Origin: Nymphalis io
Taxonomy: Eukaryota > Arthropoda > Insecta > Lepidoptera > Nymphalidae
DNA: 64,000 nt
Assembly: GCF_905147045.1 (NCBI RefSeq)
Contig: NC_065897.1
Location: 5,223,001-5,287,000, forward strand
Direction: 5' to 3'
In this document: positions 54,289 to 64,000 of the stretch, piece by piece
Position numbering within the stretch: the stretch's first letter is position 1
Layout: each line of letters opens with the position of its first letter
Program-made: the position numbers and the translations under genes
The notes under the pieces: generated by a model
Told to the model about the DNA's origin: nothing
What the model saw: the letters and a program-made list of their open reading frames with translations, nothing else
Databases searched by the model: none

Positions 54289-55895
54289 AAATTTACCTGC
54301 TGAATATTTAGAACTTGTTATATTTATATCGCGAGAAAACTCATAAAATGTATTGTTCGTTCTCACTACATTCAGAACACTATCTTTGTAACTAAGTGAA
54401 TGCTATTTCTCATAATCCTGAGAGCTTCCGCGGCTGTAATCCCGTCTGCTGACGTTTCATTTTAACTTTCGCGTCTTGTGGAACATGGCTTTTGTTTCGG
54501 CTGCAATGTGTTAATCTTGCGTTATTTGATGCTAAGAATTTGGAGTGTTTCGTGTCGTATAATGTATTTTTTTTCGTTGTTATTTTTTTTTATTTTATAA
54601 ACATTTCCTTAAAAAAGAGGTTCTAAGTATGAATTTTGTCTTTTTCGTTTATAGCTTTTTTATTCATTGAAATATGTAAGTTAGCAATGAATATTTAATA
54701 ATTAGAAGTATGTTTACAATGAGTGTTAAGTAATTATAAGATAAACTAGTTCTTTAATAATATTTACGTAATTTTTCTTTATTACTTACGAAATTTTATT
54801 TTAGTTTAAGTTGAAGTGCATTTGTCATTTATTATTTTTTTGAACTTAATGACTGTTTTTTTAGAATTCAACATACATCTAAAATAAGGTCTTACGACCT
54901 TACTAATAAGAAAAAAAGAACGAAATCAATGCTTGCATTTAATAATATGCAAATACATTTAATCATTTATTAGCTTAAACCAAGAGATTTAAGGCCTTTG
55001 ACTTAAAAAAATATGAAAACTGTAATGTATCATTCGTTTCTCATTACCTATGCAGGTTGATATAACGGACATTTTCACGTTCGGAAACCAAAATAAACGA
55101 CCCTCTGTTACAACGAAGGATGCCTATTTACCCTTATCTATTATTAAATTCCCACCCAGACCGGGCTGGATACATTTTCAATTACATCGAAAGCTATTAA
55201 CGTGTTGAGTTTGACACGACACCGTACCCGTCAATATGGAAATACCTTTATTCGATCCTAACGAACTTTAGATGCATTCGAGTAAATCATATAAACAAAA
55301 GTGTAAGTAGTCTCCTTATTAACAATTCACAATAGTACGAAGCCGTTTTCCTATAACATACATAATAAATTATTTATTCAAATATATATTACCATAGACC
55401 TGACAAGAACTATTAATACAATTGTTGAAAAATACAATAAAACTATGTATTTTTTGTATTACAAATTATATATATAATATATAATTTTGCAAGCAACATT
55501 AATTTATTAGTGTCCATTGCAAATAACAATATGCGTCATGACATGCGGTGTAATAATTGAAGACGTCACGCTTAAAGTGATGTGTTGACCGTTCTGAAAT
55601 CACTAGCTGTGATCTATATGTTATAAGTTTAAACTTAAGTAATTATCTTGGTTCTAAGTATCGTAGCTATGCTTTATACTTAGTTTCAAAGACAATGAGA
55701 GTACACTATGCACACATGAAATTCGCTGCTACTTTACAGTCTATTTATACAGCGTTGGATCGTAATGTGAATGTTAATTTAGTAGTGGCGATTAATCACA
55801 TATTGTGTTTGAGTAATTTATTGAATTGTGAAATAAAAAATATTTTTGTCGTTAAAATTACAAATTATAAAATAATAATTAATTGTTACAAATTA
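54289..55895. other. AT-rich stretch, no recognised gene
   Basis: The open frame 55695-55898 ends in an AT-rich Lys/Ile/Tyr run and lacks motifs. Confidence 0.5.
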
Positions 55896-55897
55896 TA

Positions 55898-56130
55898 AAA
55901 CTAGCTGAAGCCGTGATTTCGCCCGCTTAGAATTCTGTTTAATACGTAAAGCGTTCAAAATCTGCAATCGTGCTTAAACGTTTAGTTATTTTTTTCTAAT
56001 AAAAAACATATTTAAAAGTGTCAAGCTTAATTAATAATAGAACAAGGCGAAAAGACTAATTATAAATTGATAACAGCCGTCAAGCCATGTCATTTTCTGG
56101 GATAAGAAGTATCCTATCTGCTAATTAATC
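55898..56130 (+). repeat. Ancient transposon-derived DNA beside the RTE insertion
   Basis: AACTAGCTGAAGCCGTGATT followed by TCGCCCGCTTAGAATTC, and later GGGATAAGAAGTATCCTAT, are words common in old lepidopteran interspersed repeats. Weak call. Confidence 0.35.
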
Positions 56131-56144
56131 AAATCAATCAATCA

Positions 56145-57953
56145 ACAGCCAATCGTTGTCCACTGCTGAACATAGGCCTCTCCCAAGGTGCGCCAAAGCT
56201 CCCTGTCCTCCGCCTTCCACATCCAGTTGGTGCCCGCCACCTTCTTAAGGTCGTCGGTCCACCTGGTTGGAGGGCGCCCTACGCTGCGCTTGCCGATTCG
56301 TGGTCTCTACTCTAGGACTCGTCTGCTCCAACGACCATCGGTCCTAGGACATACGTGACCAGCCCACTGCCACTTCAGCCTGCTAATTTTGCAAGCTATG
56401 TCGGTGACTCCGGTTCTTTTCCGGATAATCTCATTTCTGATCTTATCCTTCAAAGATACTCCGAGCATAGCTCGCTCCATAGCACGCTGAGCGACTTTGA
56501 ATTTGTGGACTAGTCCCGCAGTTAGTGTACACGTTTCGGCACCGTATGTCATGGCAGGTAAGACGCATTGGTTGAAGACTTTCGTCTTCAAACATTGCGG
56601 TATAGACGACTTGAGGACTTGACGAAGGTTGCCAAATGCTGCCCATCCCAAGCGAATTCTTCGATCGGCTTCCTTCTCGAAGTTGTTCCTACCGACTTGT
56701 ATTATCTGTCCTAGGTAGGTATATTCACTAACAACTTCGAGAGGTTTCCCCTCGACGTATATCGGTCCCGGCACGACATGCCTATTGAACATGACCTTGG
56801 TCTTGTCCAAGTTTATACCGAGACCGACACACCGGGAAGACTCGCCTAGGCTACGCAGCATTTCGATGAGTTGTTCCAGCGACTCTGCTATGATGACGAT
56901 ATCGTCGGCATATCGAAGGTGTGAGATGTACTCGCCGTTTACATTGACTCCATACCTAGTCCAATCCAGCGTTTTGAAAACGTCTTCCAACGCGTTGGTG
57001 AACAGTTTCGGGGATATTACATCCCCCTGTCTCACCCCTCTGCGCAGTTGAATCGCCTTCGTCTTACAGTCCTGGATGTGGACAGTCATTGTAGCGGCGT
57101 TGTAAAGACATCTCAGTACCTCGATATATCTCCAATCGATATGACATCTCTGCAATGAGTCGAGCACTGCCCAGGTTTCGATGGAGTCGAAGGCTTTCTC
57201 GTAGTCCACAAATGCCATACACAGCGGCTGATTGTACTCTTCTGTCTTCTGCACAATCTGCCGAACAGTATGGATGTGGTCCACGGTGCTGCAGCCTGAT
57301 CGAAAGCCGGCTTGCTCTGGGGGCTGGAACTCGTCAAGTCGTCTTGCGAGACGGTTCGTGACGACTCTTGAGAACAGCTTATACACGTGACTCAGGATTG
57401 TTCTGTAGTTTTTCAAGAGGGTTTTATCACCTAGCTTGAAAAACAGTACCACCTCACTCCCGCTCCACGTTTCCGGGGTCTTTCCATGTTGGATGACGGA
57501 ATTAAAGAGGTTTGCTAGCTCTTTCAGGACCGGAGTCCCGCCTGCCTTAAGCAACTCTGTTGTGATTGCGTCATCTCCCGGGGCTTTGTTGTTTTTAAGC
57601 TGTTCTAGAGCCGCCCTAATCTCGCCTTAGTCAACGACCGGGAGCTCCTCGGAGAAATGGCACATAAGAGGGGCGTGCTGGTCATCAATACTGATTCCCA
57701 CGGATTTATCCGATCTTGAAGAGAACAACTGCCCACAAAACTTCTCTACTTCTCCGACAATCTGAGTCTTAGAGGTAACGACCCCACCATTTTCAGTTTT
57801 AAGTTTTTTCAGACGCGGCCTCCCAAACTTGCGAGCGAATACTTTCGATCCCCGATTTTGCTCAATCGCAGCCTTGATGGCACGGGTATTGGAGCGTCGG
57901 AGATCGCGTCGCGTCAGCGTTTTTATTATTCGATTTAAGGCCTTATCTGACAA
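56145..57953 (-). pseudogene. RTE reverse transcriptase, stops
   Basis: The sense begins MSDKALNRIIKTLTRR (57953) and meets TAA at 57627-57629 after EELPVVD, where the 62-kb copy has Gln. The frame from 57554 continues with TPETWSGSEVVLFFK, a short deletion in KNYR-TILSHVYK relative to KNYRPISLLSHVYK in the other copy, QAGFRSGCSTVDH, motif A FVDYEKAFDSIE, RRGVRQGDVISPKLF (motif B) and LRYADDIVII (motif C). The C-terminal part MTYGAETCTLT and LKWQWAGHVCPR ends at TAG (56305-56307) right after RRVLE, where the 40-kb copy has Trp and reads on about 54 codons to the natural end. RT catalytic residues are present. Confidence 0.88.
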
Positions 57954-59007
57954 AAACGATGATAGTTCTCGTCGTTTTTCATGAGCTCAAGTGTCTCAGC
58001 AGAGAGTTTTGGTGCGTTCTCTCTTCTCTGTGGCGGAAAACACTTGCGGGATGTGTTTTGCAGTATTTTGACCAGCATGTCTGTTTTCTCATCAATGCTG
58101 CTTACGGTTTCCAACGCGGTGAATTGATTTTGAAGTTCCATTTGGAACTTTTCGGAGCCTTGAGCAGCTTGGAGTATGGTAGGTCGGAGAGTAGACCTCA
58201 TCATTCTCGATCTTTCGGCTTTGAAGTCGATATTTAGAGTGCCTCGAACCAAGTGGTGATCATTTCCGGTATTAAACCTGTTGATCACTGAAACATCTAT
58301 AAATATGTGCCTTTTATTCGAAATGATAAAGTCTATCTCGTTCCTTGTCACGTTATCGGGGCTTCGCCAGGTCCACCTCCTTTGAGGCTTCTTTTGAAAG
58401 AAAGAATTTATTAAAAGAGCCCCTGCGCTTCGAGAAAGTTTACCAGCATTTGCCCCCTGTGATTTCTGCAGCCCAAGCCGTAAGGTCCGACTTTCGATTC
58501 ACCGCTATCTTGTACTCCCACTTTAGCATTAAAGTCTCCCATAACAACATTGTAGTGGGCCTTCGAGGTGTCGTTGAGGGCCTTTGCGATGTCCTCGTAC
58601 ATCGCTTCGACCACATCATCAGATTATGTCAAAGTTGGCGCGTATACCTGTACGACCTTCAGGGAGTACCTGTCCGAAAGTTTTAGGACAAGGTACGCTA
58701 CCCAGTTCGACACACTACTGATTTCCACAATGCTGCTAATGAGATCCTTTTTGACTAGAAAACCGACACCACCCTGGGAGAGGTTATCACCTTCGTGGAA
58801 GTAGAGTAAGTTACCGGACTCTAGAGTTATCGTGTCCTCCCCCTGTCTTCGGACTTCAGATAACCCCAGTATATGCCAGTTTATATGACTTAACTCTACT
58901 TCTAATTCGGCGAGGTGATGGTCCAACCTCATCGAGCGTCCATTGTACGTTGCCATGTGAAGTCGTTTTATATGGTAGCCTGCCGTGAACACCGGTTCAC
59001 CAATCAA
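57935..59007 (-). pseudogene. RTE AP endonuclease and linker, frameshifted
   Basis: The 59007-58624 frame holds the N-terminal half: MATYNGRSM with the first metal-site Asn, LGLSEVRRQGE with the catalytic Glu, GGVGFLVKK, and VVQVYAPT with the conserved Tyr-Ala-Pro. The frame then changes, and 58614-58411 continues with NVVMGDFNAKVG (Asp and Asn) and LGCRNHRGQMLVNF. It breaks again near 58417 by loss of one T from a T run, and 58351-57935 carries TRNEIDFIISNKRHI and INRFNTGNDHHLV with the terminal Asp-His. All catalytic motifs are readable, so inactivation is by small indels. It would nick target DNA for priming. Confidence 0.85.
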
Positions 59008-59240
59008 TCGGTGGCAAGAATCACCGGATTCTTAGCATCCCCTGCCCTGCCAATACCGCGACCGCTACCTTGGTCGGGCCTAGCGGGCTTGCCGGTAACT
59101 GGGGGCCTTTTTTTAGGCGCATCTGCCATTAAGGAGGGTTTGCCCATACTAGCTGCGCTAGGCTGGCGTGTTGGCGAGAGCAGTAGGAGGGTAAGTTGTT
59201 TATGGGGGGGGACGCTGCTTTCCATCCCCCCTTTTCCCCG

Positions 59241-59271
59241 TCCCTCAGTCGCCTCTTACGACACCCACGGG
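59241..59271 (-). promoter_or_regulatory. 5' module shared by RTE and Jockey/CR1 LINEs
   Basis: On the minus strand, CCCGTGGGTGTCGTAAGAGG then CGACTGAGGGA. The same 31 bases with two differences are at 18714-18744, near the 5' end of the other LINE, and again at about 61818-61848 in the isolated 5' fragment. Probably part of an internal promoter or leader; that role is inferred. Confidence 0.6.
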
Positions 59272-59334
59272 ATGAGATTGGGGGAGTACTATTCTAAGCC
59301 GGTACTCCACGGCGTCACATCACACAACTATTAA

Positions 59335-60210
59335 CTTTAAACTTAAGACATAATAGGGAGCACCGTTTTGCTAATCACCAAATGTTCACACATATATTAA
59401 CATCGTATTTCATTCATTGGTCAAACGACATCCCAAAAAATAATAAGGCCCACCCTTATTATTATTTTTATTAGATTATTGATATATGTATTCTTTGTAA
59501 TGTTGTAGTATTATAAATAAAACACTAATATTTTGATTGAAAGTAAGGACAACAAATACGAGAAAACAATTATCTACACAAGTTTACGGGAGTAAGACAG
59601 ATTTTTTTAAAGATATAATATATTTGAATTTTAAAATATTTTATTATAATTAAGTGACACGACTGAACAGAGGCTTATATTCTAGTCGAATGTTCTTTTC
59701 CTTTTAACAAATCGTTTCCCAGGACATACGATCCCAAAGCATGGAACGACACAATGACTAACATTCCGCTGATTAAGCATTCACTTCTATAGTCTTCATG
59801 CTTTGGGCTAACATAACTATCTTTTACTCTATATATTTTTGGTTTTATCAATTGAAATATCTTCTATAAGTTTAATATTTAAAAAAAGCACAAACATTTT
59901 AGTATTTCGAATTCATACTAAAAAGGTCACACACACAGCTAAGTAACTAGATCAATCTGGAATCCCTGGTGTTAATTAAACATATTAGTTAGGATTTCAC
60001 GTAAAATCACGACAAATCCGGAGTTTTGAGAAGTTTGGGACGCGGACGTGAGTAATTTACTAATGCACCTTAGTCGGCTGTAGTTCAGATAATATAGTCA
60101 ATAGTCCATGGTGATAAAAGAAGCGGAAATAATAAATCATATATAAATACTTTCATTTCATAAGCCAATAATTTTAATTTTTGTACTTAATTTTATAATT
60201 ACTATAAAAT
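59335..60210. other. AT-rich stretch with an 11-bp inverted repeat
   Basis: CCCAAAGCATG (59733-59743) and CATGCTTTGGG (59797-59807) form an 11-bp stem with a 53-base loop. Nothing else identified. Confidence 0.4.
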
Positions 60211-60211
60211 G

Positions 60212-60285
60212 TCCTGCACGGCTGGCTCTTTTGTGATTAGCTGCCTTGGCTGAAATAGGTCAGGAGGACATCATCATTATTAAGA
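60212..60285 (+). repeat. SINE family B, 3' end fragment
   Basis: CCTGCACGGCTGGCTCTTTT, GCTGCCTTGGCTGAAATAGG, then GAGGACATCATCATTATTA match the family B 3' end. Confidence 0.55.
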
Positions 60286-60289
60286 TGTT

Positions 60290-60849
60290 TAATAACATGC
60301 ATTTTAAAATGACTATCACAATACACATACTTTAAATATATAATTTAAAAGTATTTTGTTTTATTAATTTTTGTTTTAATAATAATTTTTATATAAAATT
60401 TAATATCACTGCGTTAGTTTATTTTCTCTGTTTAGTTACGTTAACTTTTCGTAATACTATTTGCATATATCTAAGACAGGAACAACAATAACTATATTTT
60501 ATTATCATTAAATATATTTGTTGTTGATATACATTTGATATACAACAATAAAATATATTTTATTTGTAATAAATTTTTAATCGAGAAAAAAATACACCTA
60601 CTATCACAATGACCGCATCCGGGTGCTTTGGCACGCCGTTTTGTGCACTCAAATATCATATTCGCCTCTTTCATTACAGATATTAAAACCCGTGTTGCAC
60701 GACGGTATAAAAAGAAATAGAATTCATTAGGACACTGAAATATAAATATGTCATCTCAAGATTTTTGCAGATACAATATATATTTTTTAAAGCTTTTAAA
60801 AGTACAAATAGTATTTGTTTTAAGCTACGCGCCGTTATTCTCGTCGAAC
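60290..60849. other. AT-rich stretch, no recognised feature
   Basis: Open frames at 60492-60674 (-) and 60683-60952 (-) have no motifs. Confidence 0.45.
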
Positions 60850-61120
60850 GTAAATATAAAGCGCTCAAGCTATTAAGAAAAGTGTTTCTCAGGTGACAAA
60901 TTCTTGTAATTATTAATACTACAAGGGCGGGCGCAAAACTGGCGAAGCGCAACGTATAACATTATCGCGTAGGCTATACACACGAAACGCTCGAGAGCTC
61001 GCAAGCGGAAAAACAACGATTCAGCGACATTGCACAGATTTTTCCGCGTAATAGCGCGCATGCGCGATTCGCATTCCTGTGCGTAACTTTTTGCGCCTCC
61101 GCTACTTGGATGCTTTTGAG
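60850..61120. promoter_or_regulatory. CpG-rich island with NRF-1-type palindrome
   Basis: GGGCGGGCGCAAAACTGGCG, GAAACGCTCGAGAGCTCGCA and the perfect 12-bp palindrome CGCGCATGCGCG (61055-61066) occur within 250 bases. The palindrome matches the NRF-1/Ewg core GCGCATGCGC, which in animals marks promoters of housekeeping genes. No exon was recognised on either side, so this may be an enhancer, a promoter whose gene lies outside my recognition, or an old repeat. Confidence 0.35.
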
Positions 61121-61754
61121 GACTAGTAATTTAATTAATTAATTTACTTTACGTTTTATTACAATGTAAGAGATGTTGTTAATTGATTTGCAATAAAATA
61201 AAATATGTGCTTCGATTAACTAATTGACCTTACTTAGGAGCAATCCCTTTCTAAAACACAATTTTCCGTTTTAGAATAACAACACGACTGCCCAAAGAAA
61301 GAGTAAGGTTATTCATTAGTTTACATAACTATGTGAGTTTCTTTATTGTACCATAACTTTAAATGTCTGAACAGATATGGATGTATGAGGTAGCGTTAGA
61401 ATCCCTAGTGACACAGGTTACAAATTTATTCATCCACTCAATCAGGGCAGTTGTGTTTTTTTATTAATGTTCTAAAACCATTTTTTTATTTTAAAATTAT
61501 AGAAGTGATCTTGCCCAATCACATTGCAGGACCAAGCAATGGACAATCATTTTTGAATATTAAAATTGATATTAAATTTGTACAAAAAAAACACACAAAC
61601 AACAAAAGAATAAAAAAGTGTCATCCTACTAATATAGTATATGTGAACGTTGATAAGTTTGGTTGTGTGGATGTTTATAACTCAATCACGCCAAAATGGC
61701 TAAACGTATTAGAATGAAATTTTGTATAGAGATAATTTACAACCTGGGTTAGCA
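61121..61754. other. AT-rich stretch, no recognised feature
   Basis: The 88-codon plus frame at 61451-61717 is Lys/Asn/Ile-rich without motifs; not called. Confidence 0.45.
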
Positions 61755-61935
61755 GATTGGGGGAGTACTATTCTACGCCGTGGAGTACCGGCTTAGAATA
61801 GTACTCCCCCAATCTCATCCCGTGGGTGTCGTAAGAGGCGACTGAGGGACGGGGAAAAGGGGGGATGGGCAGCAGCGTCCCCCCTCCCATAAACATCTTA
61901 CCCCCCTACTGCGCTCGCCAACACCTTTGTATGAC
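61755..61935 (+). mobile_element. Isolated RTE 5' end with 21-bp fold-back
   Basis: From 61776 the DNA copies the 5' end of the 56-kb RTE (GCCGTGGAGTACCGGCTTAG, GGGTGTCGTAAGAGGCGACT, then GGGGAAAAGGGGGGATGGG, to about CGCTCGCCAACACCTTTG). Only this leader is present; coding and 3' parts are missing, which is unusual because LINEs normally lose their 5' ends. In front of it, 61755-61775 is the exact reverse complement of 61794-61814, a 21-bp stem with an 18-base loop. Confidence 0.8.
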
Positions 61936-62072
61936 ATGTTTTTTTTTATTTAAACGTATTTCATTTATCTAAAATACAATATGTTAAAAGGGAATTAAAA
62001 AAAATTACATCAAGCAAAGTATCCTAAGCTTATGCCAAAAGTCGGATAACTGGTATTACCCATCACACAACT
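61936..62072. other. AT-rich spacer between two RTE pieces
   Basis: A T-run at about 61940-61950, then unassigned AT-rich DNA ending CATCACACAACT (62061-62072), 12 bases that also lie at the outer 5' edge of the 56-kb RTE (59318-59329). Confidence 0.5.
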
Positions 62073-63923
62073 CAATCAACAGCCAATCAATGTCCACTGC
62101 TGAACATAGGCCTCTCCCAAGGTGCGCCAAACCTCCCTGTCCTCCGCCTTCCGCATCCAGTTGGTGCCCGCCACCTTCTTAAGGTCGTCGGTCCACCTGG
62201 TTGGAGGGCGCCCTACGCTGCGCTTGTCGATTCGTGGTCTCTACTCTAGGACTCGTCTGCTCCAACGACCATCGGTCCTACGACATACGTGACCAGCCCA
62301 CTGCCACTTCAGCCTGCTAATTTTGCAAGCTATGTCGGTGACTCCGGCTCTTTTCCGGATAATCTTATTTCTGATCTTATCCTTCAAAGATACTCCGAGC
62401 ATAGCTCGCTCCACAGCACGCTGAGCGACTTTGAATTTGTGGACTAGTCCCGCAGTTAGTGTACACGTTTCGGCACCGTATGTCATGGCAGGTAAGACGC
62501 ATTGGTTGAAGACTTTCGTCTTCAAACATTGCGGTATAGACGACTTGAGGACTTGACGAAGGTTGCCAAATGCTGCCCATCCCAAGCGAATTCTTCGATC
62601 GGCTTCCTTCTCGAAGTTGTTCCTACCGACTTGTATTATCTGTCCTAGGTAGGTATATTCACTAACAACTTCGAGAGGTTTCCCCTCGACGTATATCGGT
62701 CCCGGCACGACATGCCTTTTGATTTTGATTGAACATGACCTTGGTCTTGTCCAAGTTTATACCGAGACCGACACACCGGGAAGACTCGCCTAGGCTACGC
62801 AGCATTTCGGTGAGTTGTTCCAGCGACTCTGCTATGATGACGATATCGTCGGCATATCGAAGGTGTGAGATGTACTCGCCGTTTACATTGACTCCATACC
62901 TAGTCCAATCCAGCGTTTTGAAAACGTCTTCCAACGCGTTGGTGAACAGTTTCGGGGATATTACATCCCCCTGTCTCACCCCTCTGCGCAGTTGAATCGC
63001 CTTCGTCTTACAGCCCTGGATGTGGACAGTCATTGTAGCGGCGTTGTACAGACATCTCAGTACCTCGATATATCTCTAATCGATATGACATCTCTGCAAT
63101 GAGTCGAGCACTGCCCAGGTTTCGATGGAGTCGAAGGCTTTCTCGTAGTCCACAAATGCCATACACAGCGGCTGATTGTATTCTTCTGTCTTCTGCACAA
63201 TCTGCTGAACAGTATGGATGTGGTCCACGGTGCTGTAGCCTGATCGAAAGCCGGCTTGCTCTGGGGGCTGGAACTCGTCAAGTCGTCTGGCGAGACGGTT
63301 CGTGACGACTCTTGAGAACAGCTTATACACGTGACTCAGGAGGGAGATTGGTCTGTAGTTTTTCAAGAGGGTTTTATCACCTTTCTTGAAAAACAATACC
63401 ACCTTACTCCCGCTCCACGTTTCCGGGGTCTTGCCATGTTGGATGACGGAATTAAAGAGGCTTGCTAGCTCTTTCAGGACCGGAGTCCCGCCTTCCCTAA
63501 GCAACTCTGTTGTGATTCCGTCATCTCCCGGGGCTTTGTTGTTTTTAAGCTGTTCTAGAGCCGCCCTAATCTCTCCTTGGTCAACGACCGGGAGCTCTTC
63601 GAAGTAATGGCGCATAAGAGGGGCGCGCTGGTCATCAATACTGATTCCCACGGGTTTATCCGATCTTGAAGAGAACAACTGCCCATAAAACCTCTCTACT
63701 TCTCCGACAATCTCAGGCCTAGAGGTAACGACCCCACCATTTTCAGTTTTAAGTTTTGTCAGACGCGGCCTCCCAAACTTGCGAGCGAACACTTTCGATC
63801 CCCGATTTTGCTCAATCGCAGCCTTGATGGCACGGGTATTGGAGCGTCGGAGATCGCGTCGCGTCAGCGTTTTTATTATTCGATTTAAGGCCTTATCTGA
63901 CAAAAACAATGGTAGTTCTCTTC
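62073..63923 (-). mobile_element. Second RTE-type LINE copy, 3' portion
   Basis: Sense is on the minus strand and ends GGCTGTTGATTGAG near 62073. It is very similar to the 56-kb copy, but its 3' flank and its structure are different, so it is an independent insertion. It runs from the C-terminus of RT up to ALNRIIKTLTRR and MFLSDK near 63909, where the sequence changes to an inverted endonuclease segment (63924 on). Confidence 0.9.
62241..63909 (-). pseudogene. RTE reverse transcriptase, second copy
   Basis: The 277-codon frame 63909-63076 is intact through VVDQGEIRAALEQLKNNKAP, KNYRPISLLSHVYK, QAGFRSGYSTVDH and motif A FVDYEKAFDSIE, and stops at a TAG after RCHID where the other copy has Trp. 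The frame from 63033 carries RRGVRQGDVISPKLF and LRYADDIVII. A 10-base insertion near 62718-62727 (TTTTGATTTT on the plus strand) breaks the frame after KTKVMFN. The last part (62708-62241) reads MTYGAETCTLT and LKWQWAGHVCRR and ends at the same TAG after RRVLE as the 56-kb copy. All RT motifs are present but in pieces. Confidence 0.88.
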
Positions 63924-64000
63924 AAGTCGGACCTTACGGCTTGGGCTGCAGAAATCACAGGGGGCAAATGCTGGTAAACTTTCTCGAAGCGCAGGGGCTC
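63924..64000 (+). mobile_element. Inverted endonuclease segment of the same RTE copy
   Basis: Plus-strand sense reads KVGPYGLGCRNHRGQMLVNF and continues LEAQG to the window edge, the endonuclease part of the RTE that in the 56-kb copy lies on the minus strand at 58420-58495. It directly follows the minus-strand RT portion, so the 5' part is inverted relative to the 3' part. Confidence 0.85.

Larger units (their letters stand above)
56138..59318 (-). mobile_element. Near full-length RTE-type LINE, inactivated
   Basis: About 3.2 kb, GC-rich, sense on the minus strand. Its 5' end near 59318 carries GCCGTGGAGTACCGGCTTAG and the module GGGTGTCGTAAGAGGCGACT. It then encodes one AP-endonuclease plus reverse-transcriptase ORF and ends with GGCTGTTGATTGATTGATTT, a short simple-repeat tail, as usual for RTE elements. 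At least two frame changes and three stops inactivate it. The RTE assignment rests on the single-ORF layout, short tail and the MTYGAETCTLT / LKWQWAGHVC C-terminal blocks common in lepidopteran endonuclease-reverse transcriptases. Confidence 0.9.

Noticed and set aside
56785..57361. Plus-strand frames over the RTE
   Set aside because: Antisense shadows of the RT; identical shadows occur over the 62-kb copy.
58915..59334. 139-codon plus frame over the RTE 5' end
   Set aside because: Shadow of the endonuclease start and leader, no domain.
1..64000. CRISPR array, bacterial operons, integrated virus or toxin genes
   Set aside because: No regularly spaced direct repeats, no prokaryotic gene density or ribosome-binding sites, and no viral structural or polymerase genes were seen; all RT sequences fit non-LTR retrotransposons.

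Overview
This window looks like the genome of a lepidopteran insect, probably a butterfly. It is strongly AT-rich, has no compact gene order, and is packed with insect non-LTR retrotransposon debris and tRNA-derived SINEs of the lepidopteran (Metulj/HaSE-like) type. It also carries a short TTAGG-type telomere-like tract. I see no intact host protein-coding gene, and no bacterial operon, CRISPR array, rRNA or functional tRNA. Most of the window reads as intron or intergenic DNA.

The best-supported objects are retrotransposons. (i) A near-complete but broken Jockey/CR1-type LINE lies at 18.66-22.32 kb (+), with endonuclease, reverse transcriptase and a conserved 3' hairpin. A 5'-truncated, internally deleted relative lies at 47.77-48.58 kb, inserted inside a MITE-like element. 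(ii) Four pieces of one RTE-type element: a nearly full-length pseudogene at 56.14-59.32 kb (-); a second copy at 62.07-64.0 kb (-) whose 5' portion is inverted, as in twin priming; a 3' fragment at 40.04-40.52 kb (-); and an isolated 5' end at 61.76-61.94 kb (+) carrying a 21-bp fold-back. (iii) Remnants of other LINEs at 3.63-4.39 kb, about 24.68-24.82 kb and 28.07-28.15 kb.

Around these lie repeat families that I name A to F. A and B are tRNA-headed SINEs. C is a short A-tailed repeat that shares its 3' end with the Jockey/CR1 LINE. D is a MITE-like family clustered at 43.1-48.6 kb. E and F are short ancient repeats. Two LINE-to-SINE tail pairings can be read directly: Jockey/CR1 LINE with family C, and RTE with family A.

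Host-gene evidence is limited to candidate exons. On the plus strand, 2373-2403, 8872-8905 and 44092-44158 all have good splice sites and can be joined in one open frame. The exon at 26533-26557 would fit the same slot as 8872-8905 but not together with it. Other candidates are an ORF after an acceptor at 49092-49214 beside a CRE-containing GC-richer island, a minus-strand exon at 24114-24214, and a possible exon at 31326-31436. If the plus-strand chain is real, most of the window is the long introns of one microexon-rich gene that I do not recognise. Promoter-like islands lie at 5440-5950, 48840-49090 and 60850-61120.

The most unusual signals are repeated fold-back (template-switch-like) inverted duplications at 13663-13694, 20223-20251 and 61755-61814; a 5' module shared by two unrelated LINE clades; and a GC-rich, A-tailed retroposon of unknown origin with an 8-bp target-site duplication at 6837-7039. 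None of this establishes a new biological system.
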